Below, in pieces: positions 42,977 through 51,116 of a DNA stretch of 64,000 bases. Numbering within the stretch: the first letter of the stretch is position 1; every line of letters starts with the position of its first letter. Source of the DNA: Arsenicibacter rosenii (lineage in GTDB: Bacteria; Bacteroidota; Bacteroidia; Cytophagales; Spirosomataceae); assembly GCF_001870735.1 (NCBI RefSeq), contig NZ_MORL01000001.1, positions 186,001-250,000 on the forward strand. The letters run 5' to 3'. Position numbers and translations under genes: made by a program. Under the pieces are notes generated by a model. That model had not been told where the DNA came from. It did not search any database and saw only the letters and a program-made list of their open reading frames with translations.

Positions 42977-43007
42977 TCATGCCACCACTGTTTTGGGTAC
43001 TACTGCC
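42802..43007. repeat. Two direct copies of a 93/94-base unit
   Basis: Unit 1 (42802-42894) and unit 2 (42914-43007) differ at about four positions including one indel, and stand 112 bases apart. Each starts GAGACGCAGGCTATTGCG, carries the hairpin GAGACGCAA-CATC-TTGCGTCTC (42833-42854 and 42945-42966) and ends ..TACTACTGCC. Unit 2 runs into the 3' end of the minus-strand fragment at 42977-43267. Confidence 0.88.
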
Positions 43008-43267
43008 CGTCGTGAGGTCAGCAGTTTACGGTCGGCAGCGTCGAGGTCCTGTTGCAGCAAAGTTTTGAGGCCCTCGGGTGAGTACCATCCCCGGAGCGGT
43101 TTGGCGAGGTTGCGGTCGTGGAACAGGTATTCGGTCAGTTTTTCGCCGAATGCCCGGAGCCGTGACAGGCAGTAGGCCGGGGCATGGTGGTAGTAGCGTT
43201 CGGCGGTGCTGCCGAGGGTAAAGAGAATCGGAAATTCCTTTTCTAAAAAGAAAAAGCTGGATGGCAT
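42977..43267 (-). pseudogene. Truncated fragment resembling the N-terminus of type I restriction HsdR (DUF4145-like)
   Basis: A 96-residue frame that opens 'SSFFFLEKEFPILFTLGSTAERYYHHAPAYCLSRLRAFGEKLTEYLF' (pieces given), which closely follows the start of many HsdR subunits, where an N-terminal helical DUF4145-like domain is found. The helicase/nuclease part is missing. The last 10 codons are encoded by the repeat unit at 42914-43007, so the true gene was probably cut by repeat insertion or by deletion. No hsdM or hsdS is close. It might still be expressed as a small protein. Confidence 0.6.
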
Positions 43268-43408
43268 GGTAATCTGTTAGCAAACGGGTTAAAACCATTC
43301 TACTCTATATTTCGTAAGTGTGGTTTTGGGCAGCCCGCCGGAGAGGTACATATGAAACGTGTATGTACTTCGGCGCTGCTATTGTGTTAACCAAAACCAT
43401 TCGTGTAC
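43268..43408. other. Short gap before the secreted protein gene
   Basis: 141 bases that should hold divergent promoters; no exact TAnnTTTG seen on the plus strand near the start. Confidence 0.45.
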
Positions 43409-44986
43409 ATGCAGTTTGCTCTACGACTTGCAAAAACTTTAGTCATCTGTCTACTTATCTTACCTGGCCTGACCCAGGCCCAGATGACGAATCGCTATAA
43501 TACGGCGCTTCGGGGAAATTTTATGATGATTGGCAATACCCTGGCGCAGGATGTCGGCCCGGGTGTGCCGGCTCCCATTGTCGGTACGGTTGGTGCGGCA
43601 GGTACAAACACCAGCGATACGGCTCCCGACGTTTTCTGGCGGGCTGATTCGCCTTCAGATGGGCAGGCCGAAGCGAACACTTCCATAACCGCTGCACAGG
43701 CCCGGACAACAGCCCGCCTGGATATACCGGCCGGCGCTACTGTCCGGAAGGCATATTTGTATGCAGCCGCCCGTGCACCCGGCGGGGTTGTACCGACGAC
43801 CATCACGCTCGAAGTCCCGGGTGTTGCCTCTCAATCAATAACACCGGTTGATAACTCGACGGTCTCGCTGAACGGTACCTTTTACCAGACTGTATCGGAT
43901 GTAACGGAGTTTGTGCAGCAACACGGAAGCGGGAATTACAGAGTCTCGGGTGTCAGCAGTGTTGCGTTAACCAACCTGAACGATGCGACTATAGCCGTGG
44001 GCTGGAGCATGGTTATTGTGTATGAGTCCTGCAGTGAACCCTACCGGCAGATACAGATTAAAGACGGTTTGAGACTTGTCGTTGATGGAGCTCCCGCTAC
44101 AGTCACCTTTTCGGGACTCAACGTGGCCGGCGGACCGGCCTATTTGGGCGTCTTTGCCATGGATGGTGATGATGCGTCAGTAGGGGATGCCCTGACGGTT
44201 AAGGGTAATGCTGTGTCAAATACGCTAAACCCTGCGGATAACTTCTTTAACAGCACTCGTTCATTCAGTGGTACGGCGGTGAGTGTTTCAGGGGATTTAC
44301 CCCGGCTGACGGGCACCGCAAGAAGTATGTCCGGCATCGATCTGGATGTCGCTGATATTACCGGTAGCCTGACTGCCGGTGATGTTTCTTTTGATGTAGC
44401 GGCAGAGACCACGGGGGATACTTATCTGGTTGGCCTGTTTGTCGCGGGGGTACCGGCTCAGGCTCCTGTCAGTGCACTGACAGTCAGTATTGCTGCTACC
44501 CCAAGCCTTACGGTGGGGCAGGGCCAAACCCTTACCCTGACCGCATCCGGCGCCGATAGTTACAGCTGGTCCGGCGGAGAAAGTACTACGGCTATCTCGG
44601 TTTCGGCCAGCGGTACGTATGCCGTAACCGGTATAACGGGTTGTAATTCAGGTACTGCCAAGGTAGAGGCTACCGTTCTGACGGCTCCTCCCTGTGATCC
44701 GGCAATAGTAGCCAACGCCTTTTCGGTGACCCAGACCGCTGTCCTGGGGGCCAATGCGTGTGACGTGGCGGTACAGGCCACCGGATTCGGAACGTCGTTG
44801 CGTCTGACCGGTCCGAACGATTATGTCTATAGTACGGTATACCGTCGTCCGGGCAATTACCGCCTGAATGCCCTTGCCATCCGGCAACCAGGTACCTACA
44901 CCTTTACGGCTGCGTATCAGGATGCCTGCGGGCAGGTGAGCACGCAAACCATGACTTATATCGTCACCGGCACTGCCTGCCCGTAA
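43409..44986 (+). CDS. Secreted beta-rich adhesin-like protein (DUF3344-like)
   Basis: A 525-residue exported protein with a signal peptide (MQFALRLAKTLVICLLILPGLTQA). The first half (30-340) resembles DUF3344-type domains: 'LDIPAGATVRKAYLYAAAR', 'YQTVSDVTEFVQQHGSGNYRVSG', 'AIAVGWSMVIVYE' pattern near 195-205 and 'LYLVGLFVAG' pattern at its end. The second half has an Ig-like repeat with 'TLTASGADSYSWSGGESTTAISVSASGTYAVTG' features and a Cys-rich end. No type IX sorting domain is clear. Likely a surface or matrix protein; role unknown. Confidence 0.75.
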   Translation: MQFALRLAKTLVICLLILPGLTQAQMTNRYNTALRGNFMMIGNTLAQDVGPGVPAPIVGTVGAAGTNTSDTAPDVFWRADSPSDGQAEANTSITAAQARTTARLDIPAGATVRKAYLYAAARAPGGVVPTTITLEVPGVASQSITPVDNSTVSLNGTFYQTVSDVTEFVQQHGSGNYRVSGVSSVALTNLNDATIAVGWSMVIVYESCSEPYRQIQIKDGLRLVVDGAPATVTFSGLNVAGGPAYLGVFAMDGDDASVGDALTVKGNAVSNTLNPADNFFNSTRSFSGTAVSVSGDLPRLTGTARSMSGIDLDVADITGSLTAGDVSFDVAAETTGDTYLVGLFVAGVPAQAPVSALTVSIAATPSLTVGQGQTLTLTASGADSYSWSGGESTTAISVSASGTYAVTGITGCNSGTAKVEATVLTAPPCDPAIVANAFSVTQTAVLGANACDVAVQATGFGTSLRLTGPNDYVYSTVYRRPGNYRLNALAIRQPGTYTFTAAYQDACGQVSTQTMTYIVTGTACP

Positions 44987-45031
44987 TCCTGCCCACGGGC
45001 CGCAGATAGTTGGGCTGATACTGACGCGCGG

Positions 45032-45053
45032 GAGACGCAAGATATTGCGTCTC
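45032..45053. repeat. GAGACGCAA-N4-TTGCGTCTC hairpin
   Basis: A perfect 9-base stem (45032-45040 / 45045-45053) with loop GATA. It touches the stop codon of the ABC permease and is a third copy of the hairpin in the repeats at 42802-43007. May serve as a terminator between two convergent genes. Confidence 0.8.
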
Positions 45054-47461
45054 TACTCGCCCTTCAGCACTTCTGTCGGATTACTGCTCGCGGCCCTGAT
45101 CGTCTGAGAACCGATCATCGCGAAGGCAATCAGCAGGACCACCAGCAGCCCGGCAAACAGCTCGGGAAACCCGATGGGGGGGTGGTAGGGAAAACGCGTC
45201 AGAACAACCCTCTCAAAAAACAGGTACGTGGCCGGCAGGGCAATCAGTGCTGACACCGATAGCTGAACGATAAACCCACGGCTTAACAGGTAAATCAAAC
45301 CGCCCGCCCCGGCTCCCAGTACTTTGCGGATGCTGACCTCTTTCAGGCGGGTTTCGGTCGTGTAGGCCACCATGCCGAACAGGCCCATCGAGGCAATCGA
45401 AATGGCAAAGAACGACAGCAGCCCGATAATCCGGATCAGCATTGAAAACTCGCTGTAGGCATCCTCAATCGCTTCGTCGTAGAACTGCGCCTTGAACGGA
45501 TGCACCCGGTCGATGGTCTGCCAGGCGGCTTCGATCCGGGCGCGGGTCGCTGCCGGATCGGTGCTCCGGAGTTTGACATTGATCACGGCGCCGTCGCCGG
45601 GTGTCCAGGGCATAAACGCCACCGGCCCGATCAGGTTGTCGACCTTGCCGTAGTGAACGTCTTTCATCACCCCGACGATCGACAGCCGCCGGGTACCCCG
45701 GAAATTCCGGAACGTCACTTCTTTGCCGAGGGCCTGTTCGGGGTGGCTGACGCCCAGGTTAAACCGCTTAAGAAACTGCTGGTTGACGATAATTTCCGTG
45801 GCCGCATCGGCGGTGATGGGCCGCGACCGGAAGTTTTGGCCGGCAAGGAGTTTGTATTGGTGCAGGGCCAGGTAATTTTCGTCCACATGATTGGTCATGA
45901 CCAGGGCGGAGTCGCGCGAATCGGTGTGCTTAACGTAGCCGCCCCACGCATTGCCAATGCTCGTCACGATCAGCGAGCGGGAAACGGCTGTCACTTCGGA
46001 CATTTCGCCGAGCGTTTTCATCAGCACATCGGGTTTGTTGCCCTGCATGTCGATGTTCAGGATGTTTTCGGTCCGGAAGCCGAGGTCGAACGCCAGCATG
46101 TGTTTGTACTGCACGTAACCGATAGCGGTGGTGGTGATGAAGATCAGCGTAACGGTATATTGCAGCACCACCAGTCCCCGCCGCAGGGTCATGTGCCGGA
46201 ACACCTTAACCGACGACACGTTCCGGAGCGCACGGATGGCGCTCACCCTGGCAAAAAACAGCGCAGGCATCAGACCGGCCAGTAGCCCCACCACACCGGC
46301 AAACAGCACAAAGGCGATGACCATCGGCAGCGTCAGGCTGAGCTGTACGGTGCGCTGCATCTCCGGTGCCAGGTTGATCAGCAGGGGGCGCAGGCCCAGA
46401 AACAGGAGAAATGACCACACCAGGGCGGCCAGCGCAATCAGGACGGATTCGGCCAGAAACTGTTGCCGTACCTGCGCCTTGCCCGCGCCGATGGCTTTGC
46501 GCAGACCAATTTCCTTGAAACGGCGCATGGCCCGGGCCATCGACAGGTTGGTGTAGTTGAAACAAGCCGACAGGATCACTACAAGCGCCAGTCCGCCAAG
46601 CAGCCAAAGCACACGTGGTGACAGGTGAGGGCCCGTTGTTCCGCCACTGCCTTCAGAACGGCGGAGCGTTTCGCCAACCACTATATTGTACAGCGGCATC
46701 AGTTCAAGCTGCACCTGCGTCTGCCCGCCGGCCTGGTTTTCGGCCCGCGCCACGGCGTCGAGCTGCGTCTGCACCGCCGTCAGGTCGGCGCTGGACGGGA
46801 GGCGGAGATACACAAAATCCGACGATGCCTTGCGTCGCGTATCGCCTTGCTGAACCGGCCCGAGGGTCGAAAGAGAAGCGAGCGCCTCAAAATAGATATG
46901 GGAGAAAAACGGCACGTCCTGCATGACGCCCGTTACCTGATACGCCACCGAATCAAACCGCACCGACCGGCCGAGTGCCTGCCTGTTGCCGAAGAGTTTC
47001 CGGGCGGTGCTTTGCGTAAGCACAACCGAATAGGGATCCCGCAGAGCGGTTTCGGGGTTGCCTTCGAGCAGCGGGAAGGTAAACACCCGGAACAGCGCGG
47101 GGTCTGCCCAATACCCCTTAACCGGCACAATGTCTGCACCGACGGCGGCGTCTTTGGCAAAATCCGGCCGGAGAACCGTCACGTCCTCCACGCCGGAAAC
47201 CTTGTCGCGGATCAGGTGCCCGGTTGTCGGGGTGGTGGTGGCAAACTTGCCCCGGTCGCCGTTGGTCGTCACGACGCTGGTGATGCGGTAAATCCGGTCG
47301 CCGTGTTCGTGGAACCGGTCGCAGGTCCGCAGGTCGAGCAGAAACGCAATCATCAGCAGGCCGACCGACATGCTGATGGCGAGTCCGGCGATGTTGATGG
47401 CCGAAAACAGTTTGTTCCGCAGCAGGTTGCGCCCCGCTGTTTTGAGGTAGTTCCTGATCAT
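45053..47461 (-). CDS. ABC transporter permease, FtsX/MacB-type
   Basis: An 802-residue protein of the large Bacteroidota permease group with two FtsX halves. It opens 'MIRNYLKTAGRNLLRNKLF' with TM1 (about 20-42), a MacB periplasmic core domain, then three helices around 290-430 ('RAMRRFKEIGLRKAIGAGKAQ'), a second periplasmic domain, and three closing helices with 'ETRLKEVSIRKVLGAGAGGL'. No ATPase gene is adjacent, so it must pair with one elsewhere. Such pumps move peptides or drugs, or act mechanically. The start is the ATG at 47459-47461; 58 residues upstream in frame are not family-like. Confidence 0.9.
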   Translation of the reverse strand: MIRNYLKTAGRNLLRNKLFSAINIAGLAISMSVGLLMIAFLLDLRTCDRFHEHGDRIYRITSVVTTNGDRGKFATTTPTTGHLIRDKVSGVEDVTVLRPDFAKDAAVGADIVPVKGYWADPALFRVFTFPLLEGNPETALRDPYSVVLTQSTARKLFGNRQALGRSVRFDSVAYQVTGVMQDVPFFSHIYFEALASLSTLGPVQQGDTRRKASSDFVYLRLPSSADLTAVQTQLDAVARAENQAGGQTQVQLELMPLYNIVVGETLRRSEGSGGTTGPHLSPRVLWLLGGLALVVILSACFNYTNLSMARAMRRFKEIGLRKAIGAGKAQVRQQFLAESVLIALAALVWSFLLFLGLRPLLINLAPEMQRTVQLSLTLPMVIAFVLFAGVVGLLAGLMPALFFARVSAIRALRNVSSVKVFRHMTLRRGLVVLQYTVTLIFITTTAIGYVQYKHMLAFDLGFRTENILNIDMQGNKPDVLMKTLGEMSEVTAVSRSLIVTSIGNAWGGYVKHTDSRDSALVMTNHVDENYLALHQYKLLAGQNFRSRPITADAATEIIVNQQFLKRFNLGVSHPEQALGKEVTFRNFRGTRRLSIVGVMKDVHYGKVDNLIGPVAFMPWTPGDGAVINVKLRSTDPAATRARIEAAWQTIDRVHPFKAQFYDEAIEDAYSEFSMLIRIIGLLSFFAISIASMGLFGMVAYTTETRLKEVSIRKVLGAGAGGLIYLLSRGFIVQLSVSALIALPATYLFFERVVLTRFPYHPPIGFPELFAGLLVVLLIAFAMIGSQTIRAASSNPTEVLKGE

Positions 47462-47564
47462 GCGCTGGTTCACGGGTATGTTATGGCAGCAAGATACAGG
47501 GCAGGAACAGACTGCGGACAAAAATGGGACGAACCGGCCTGAAAATGGGATGAAGCCGCCCCGC

Positions 47565-48122
47565 TTACCGGGAATAGACCACCGGAAGTTCGGCCTTACC
47601 AACAACCGACGGATTGATCGCATCGAGGAGCACATCCATGGTCACTTTTGTCGTCGCCGGCATTGTCACCGACGGAACCGACAGGGCATAGACGGTCAGC
47701 ACGTAGGTTTTAGGGCCCGGTCCCTGCGAGCAGGGCGGGGAGTAGCTGTTCCGGCCATTGACGGTATTGATGCCGAAGGTGCCGGTGGTGGTGTTGTTTT
47801 CCGGCAGCATAACGACCGAAGCCGGCAGGTTGTAGAGAATGTAATAAACGTGCTTTTCCCCGGTCGGTGGGATATGATGCATCGTGATGGCATACGATTT
47901 TGTGGATGCCGGTGCACCGGACCACGAGAGCGGCGGGGCAATGCTTTGCCCGTCACAGGTATAGCGCGTCGACAGGATGCCGTTGGTCACACCGGTACTT
48001 TGGAGGGTGAGGACGTTTCCGCTATCGGGCTGAGCCGGTTCGCTGCGGCGGCAGGCGGCCAGTAGGGTCAACAGAGTCAGTATCAGCAGACCGGCCGGGA
48101 GGCGTGTTTTATTTTTTAACAT
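47565..48122 (-). CDS. YbhB/YbcL-like (phosphatidylethanolamine-binding protein) lipoprotein
   Basis: A 185-residue lipoprotein (Cys24 in 'TLLAACRRSEP') with a PEBP/Raf kinase inhibitor-like domain: 'YTCDGQSIAPPLSWSGAPAST', 'HHIPPTGEKHVYYILYNLPASV', 'NTVNGRNSYSPPCSQGPGPKTYVLTVYAL'. The conserved D-x-x-x-x-PPLSW and PP-pocket residues are present. It overlaps the YHYH gene by 14 bases, so the two are translationally coupled. The ligand is unknown; YbhB-like proteins bind phosphate-like groups. Confidence 0.92.
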   Translation of the reverse strand: MLKNKTRLPAGLLILTLLTLLAACRRSEPAQPDSGNVLTLQSTGVTNGILSTRYTCDGQSIAPPLSWSGAPASTKSYAITMHHIPPTGEKHVYYILYNLPASVVMLPENNTTTGTFGINTVNGRNSYSPPCSQGPGPKTYVLTVYALSVPSVTMPATTKVTMDVLLDAINPSVVGKAELPVVYSR

Positions 48123-49452
48123 AACTGGCGGTTGTTGTTTTGCCGTCGGGACTGATAAACGTGAAGGTATAGACCCCCTTGTCGTCCCAGCGGTAGTTGA
48201 CGAATCCTTTCTGGCCGGCAAGCGTATATTCAAGCGACCAGGCATTGACCGAAACCGACGTAAAACCGGTAATTGCGGCTCCTCTGAGTGGTTCCCCTGC
48301 CGGTCGTATAGCGGTTGTCCGGGCCTGTGGAATAATCTGGTTTTCGGGAGCGGCCGTTGCCGGATCGACCATTACTTTACCCCGCATAGCGGCCATAAAG
48401 TACGGGTAGGTCGTGGTGGCGTGATAATGGTAGGTGTTATTGAGCATATGGCCGTGGTATTCGTCGAGGGGTTGCATCGGGCGGCCATCCGGTTCTTTGC
48501 TGCCGTATATGGCAAACCCGTCGAGGGCCATGGCAATCGGATTGCTACCGGCCGTTTTCTCGAAATGCAGCGGCACAATGTGATAATGATAATCATCGGC
48601 CCTGCCACAGTGACCGCCCCACTGATCAAGTTCGCCGATAGCAAAGGCGTCTTCGCCGCGGTTATTGAGCGGATTAAACACCGGAATTCCGTTGGGGGCA
48701 ATAGCCACGGCACCTTTCATGAAATTGGTTTTCAGGCTGAGCGGGCTGGTTGCCAGTTCGGGTTTAAGCGGAATAGACCACGCATTGGTGCCGGTGTAGT
48801 TCTGCGGAACCGGCACCTGTTGCTGCCAGCTGGTAATGCCGGTCATCATCGGATGATCGGGCATGCCGGTTGACTCCACATAGAAATACGTATTGTCGTA
48901 CCGGGTGCTGACCTGCGGTTTAAACGGGGCAAAGACCTTGTCGATCACTGCCGGATCAGACCCCGTGACCGGCACCGGTGTCGGCGTGCCGGTATTGCTG
49001 GTCTTGCAGGCGTACAGAACCACCAGCGATCCACCAGTGAGCAGCAGCCGGTTTATGCCCGTCAACCGGAAATATCGCAGGCTGATGAGTACCAGGCAAC
49101 ACCAGCCCGTAAGCAGGCCGAAAGCGCGCGCGTTTGGGCTGTTCCTGAAAAAGCGGTCTGCCGTATGGGCCGACTGGTTCAGGCGGGCGAGGCGGGCTTT
49201 GGTTTCCCGCAGTGGCCGCTGACTGACTCCATCAAAGCGGGATAAGGGCCAGCCGGTTATGTGGCCGTCGGCCTGTTCCAGAAAAATGCTGTCGTTCCGG
49301 CACATGAGTACATGGCCGCTGACCGGCTTACCGTTCAGCAGGTAAATCTCGCTGCCGCTAACGGTATGGCCACCGGTATGCCCGTTGCCTGGTATGCTCA
49401 GGAAGCACAGAATTGAGGCGGCCGCTATTGACCGGAAAATGAACTCTTTCAT
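48109..49452 (-). CDS. YHYH-domain protein with extra N-terminal membrane segment
   Basis: A 447-residue exported protein. Residues 1-24 form a signal peptide; 35-75 are a short beta-rich piece; a hydrophobic helix spans about 112-128; a second hydrophobic stretch ends in 'SLVVLYACKTSNTG' (142-155), which looks like an internal lipobox at Cys149. The main domain (185-447) is a YHYH domain with YHYH at 288-291 and 341-344, plus 'GGHCGRADD' and 'LDGFAIYGSKEPDG'. The histidines probably bind metal. The layout suggests a fusion of a small membrane protein with a YHYH lipoprotein. It follows the phosphoesterase gene by 17 bases. Confidence 0.85.
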   Translation of the reverse strand: MKEFIFRSIAAASILCFLSIPGNGHTGGHTVSGSEIYLLNGKPVSGHVLMCRNDSIFLEQADGHITGWPLSRFDGVSQRPLRETKARLARLNQSAHTADRFFRNSPNARAFGLLTGWCCLVLISLRYFRLTGINRLLLTGGSLVVLYACKTSNTGTPTPVPVTGSDPAVIDKVFAPFKPQVSTRYDNTYFYVESTGMPDHPMMTGITSWQQQVPVPQNYTGTNAWSIPLKPELATSPLSLKTNFMKGAVAIAPNGIPVFNPLNNRGEDAFAIGELDQWGGHCGRADDYHYHIVPLHFEKTAGSNPIAMALDGFAIYGSKEPDGRPMQPLDEYHGHMLNNTYHYHATTTYPYFMAAMRGKVMVDPATAAPENQIIPQARTTAIRPAGEPLRGAAITGFTSVSVNAWSLEYTLAGQKGFVNYRWDDKGVYTFTFISPDGKTTTASYVKK

Positions 49453-49469
49453 AGAGGTAAAGAGGGCGG

Positions 49470-51083
49470 TTAATGACTGACCTGTATGCGTTTATTGAAG
49501 TCGAACCGGTCGGTCTGAATATTGAGGAGGTAAGTGCCTTCCGGCAACCGGCTGACATCGACGGGTGTCCGGGAGGTTTCGAACAGGACCTGTCCGGCCA
49601 GATTTGCCACCCGGATCGTGTAGTTGCTGACCGGCTCGCTGAACGCAACGTGAACCTGTGACGTAGCCGGGTTAGGATAAACCCGAACAAGGTCTTTTTC
49701 GGTAACCGTTGGCACGCCTGTAATCAGGTTACGGGTAACCGTATAACTGTGAGCAACCTGTCCGTTTTTCAGCCCGTTTTTTTCTTCGGCGGGCAAATAC
49801 GTTTTGACGTATTCGACCTTGACATCGTTGTTCGTAACCGTAACCCGCAGATATCCCCGGTTCGGCATCAGTACGCCTTCCACATACCCGTAATCCAGTC
49901 CCGTGATGTTCGTAATGTTTTTAGCCGACGGCTGAGGAACTTCCTGGAAAATCAGGCCGAACTTTTCCTGCTTGCCGTAGAAATGGTCATGTCCGTGAAA
50001 AAAAATGGTGACGTTATTGTCTTTCATCAGTGTATTCAGCGGTTTTCCCCAGCCCGGACGGTTCGCATCAAAGCCATAGCTGCCATCGGCGTTGAGCCCG
50101 CCCTGTTCGTACAGGTGCCCGACTTCGGTACCGCCCCGTCCGTCGGCATCGCTGGTACCGACGAGCTGGTGGCAGAACACAAATTTAAACGTTGCCTTGC
50201 TGGTGGCCAGGGTTTTGGCAAGCCAGTCATACTGCGTTTTGCCGAGTGTCCAGCCCCAGTCGCCCTTTTTCTGCGTATACCAGTAAGGGTCAAGGACCAC
50301 AAACAAGGCATTGCCCCACTCCCAGGCATAATAGTTTTCACGCAGTCCGACGAAGGTTTCGGTCGTTACGTTGCCGGTATAAAAGTCGTTCGGCAGCGGG
50401 TTCGGGTAGTAGATTTTCCGGGTATTCGTGGCCATCACAGGTACGCTGTTCGCCGTATTGTTGAGCATAAACCCGGCTTCGCCTTCATGATTGCCCAGCA
50501 CCAGAAACAACGGCACCGAGTGACAGGCTTCGTTGAAGTATGACCGGTTAAGCAGCGTCCGTGCGGTGATCTCGGGTTGTGTTTTAACGGCGAGCTTGTC
50601 GGTCATAAAATCGTCGCCGAGGTCAACCAAAAAATCGGGTTTATCGGCCAGGATGTTTTTCAGCGTCAGCCGGTACGATTCGGGGAGGGTATTTTCGTCG
50701 AGGTGCGGGTCGGCTTCAATAGCGAAGGTAAAACTGGTACCGGCGGGCCGGGGCGTCTGAAACGTATGTTCAAGGCCGGTGTTGTAGCCGGTAGCACCGG
50801 CGCTTTTGTAGCGTACGCGGTAAACATAGGTCGTGTTGGCGGTTAAGCCGGTAATATCCGCTTCGAGCGGGGTATTGGCCGTTGCCTTAAACGTAGCCGT
50901 TTTCAGCGGATAGCTTCCCGACGTTGTCCCGTACTCCCAGTACAGGTCGGTGTCGGCATCAAACATAATACTGGCCGTGACGGATTTAGTCGTGGGACGA
51001 CCCAGTAATTCGGTGAAATTCTGTGCACACACTGCCAGGCTGAAACATAAGGCCGACAGCAGCAGGAGTACGTTACGTAGCAT
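49470..51083 (-). CDS. Type IX-secreted metallophosphoesterase
   Basis: A 537-residue exported enzyme. Signal peptide (1-20), purple acid phosphatase-like fibronectin domain (about 25-112: 'TADITGLTANTTYVYRVRYK' style ending), calcineurin-like domain with metal ligands Asp125/His127, GDD (156-158), GNHE (197-200), a histidine in 'FVFCHQL' and 'GHDH' near 345. The C-terminal 80 residues form a type IX sorting domain ('RVYPNPATSQVHVAFSEP', 'LPEGTYLLNIQTDRF'). Expected to release phosphate from organic phosphates outside the cell. A close paralog lies upstream. Confidence 0.92.
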   Translation of the reverse strand: MLRNVLLLLSALCFSLAVCAQNFTELLGRPTTKSVTASIMFDADTDLYWEYGTTSGSYPLKTATFKATANTPLEADITGLTANTTYVYRVRYKSAGATGYNTGLEHTFQTPRPAGTSFTFAIEADPHLDENTLPESYRLTLKNILADKPDFLVDLGDDFMTDKLAVKTQPEITARTLLNRSYFNEACHSVPLFLVLGNHEGEAGFMLNNTANSVPVMATNTRKIYYPNPLPNDFYTGNVTTETFVGLRENYYAWEWGNALFVVLDPYWYTQKKGDWGWTLGKTQYDWLAKTLATSKATFKFVFCHQLVGTSDADGRGGTEVGHLYEQGGLNADGSYGFDANRPGWGKPLNTLMKDNNVTIFFHGHDHFYGKQEKFGLIFQEVPQPSAKNITNITGLDYGYVEGVLMPNRGYLRVTVTNNDVKVEYVKTYLPAEEKNGLKNGQVAHSYTVTRNLITGVPTVTEKDLVRVYPNPATSQVHVAFSEPVSNYTIRVANLAGQVLFETSRTPVDVSRLPEGTYLLNIQTDRFDFNKRIQVSH

Positions 51084-51116
51084 ACAAGTTAAGTTGGTTT
51101 GGTTAATGGATCCGGT

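Noticed and set aside
42802-43007. Insertion sequence
   Set aside because: No transposase frame and no flanking target duplication; a plain tandem duplication of a hairpin unit explains it.
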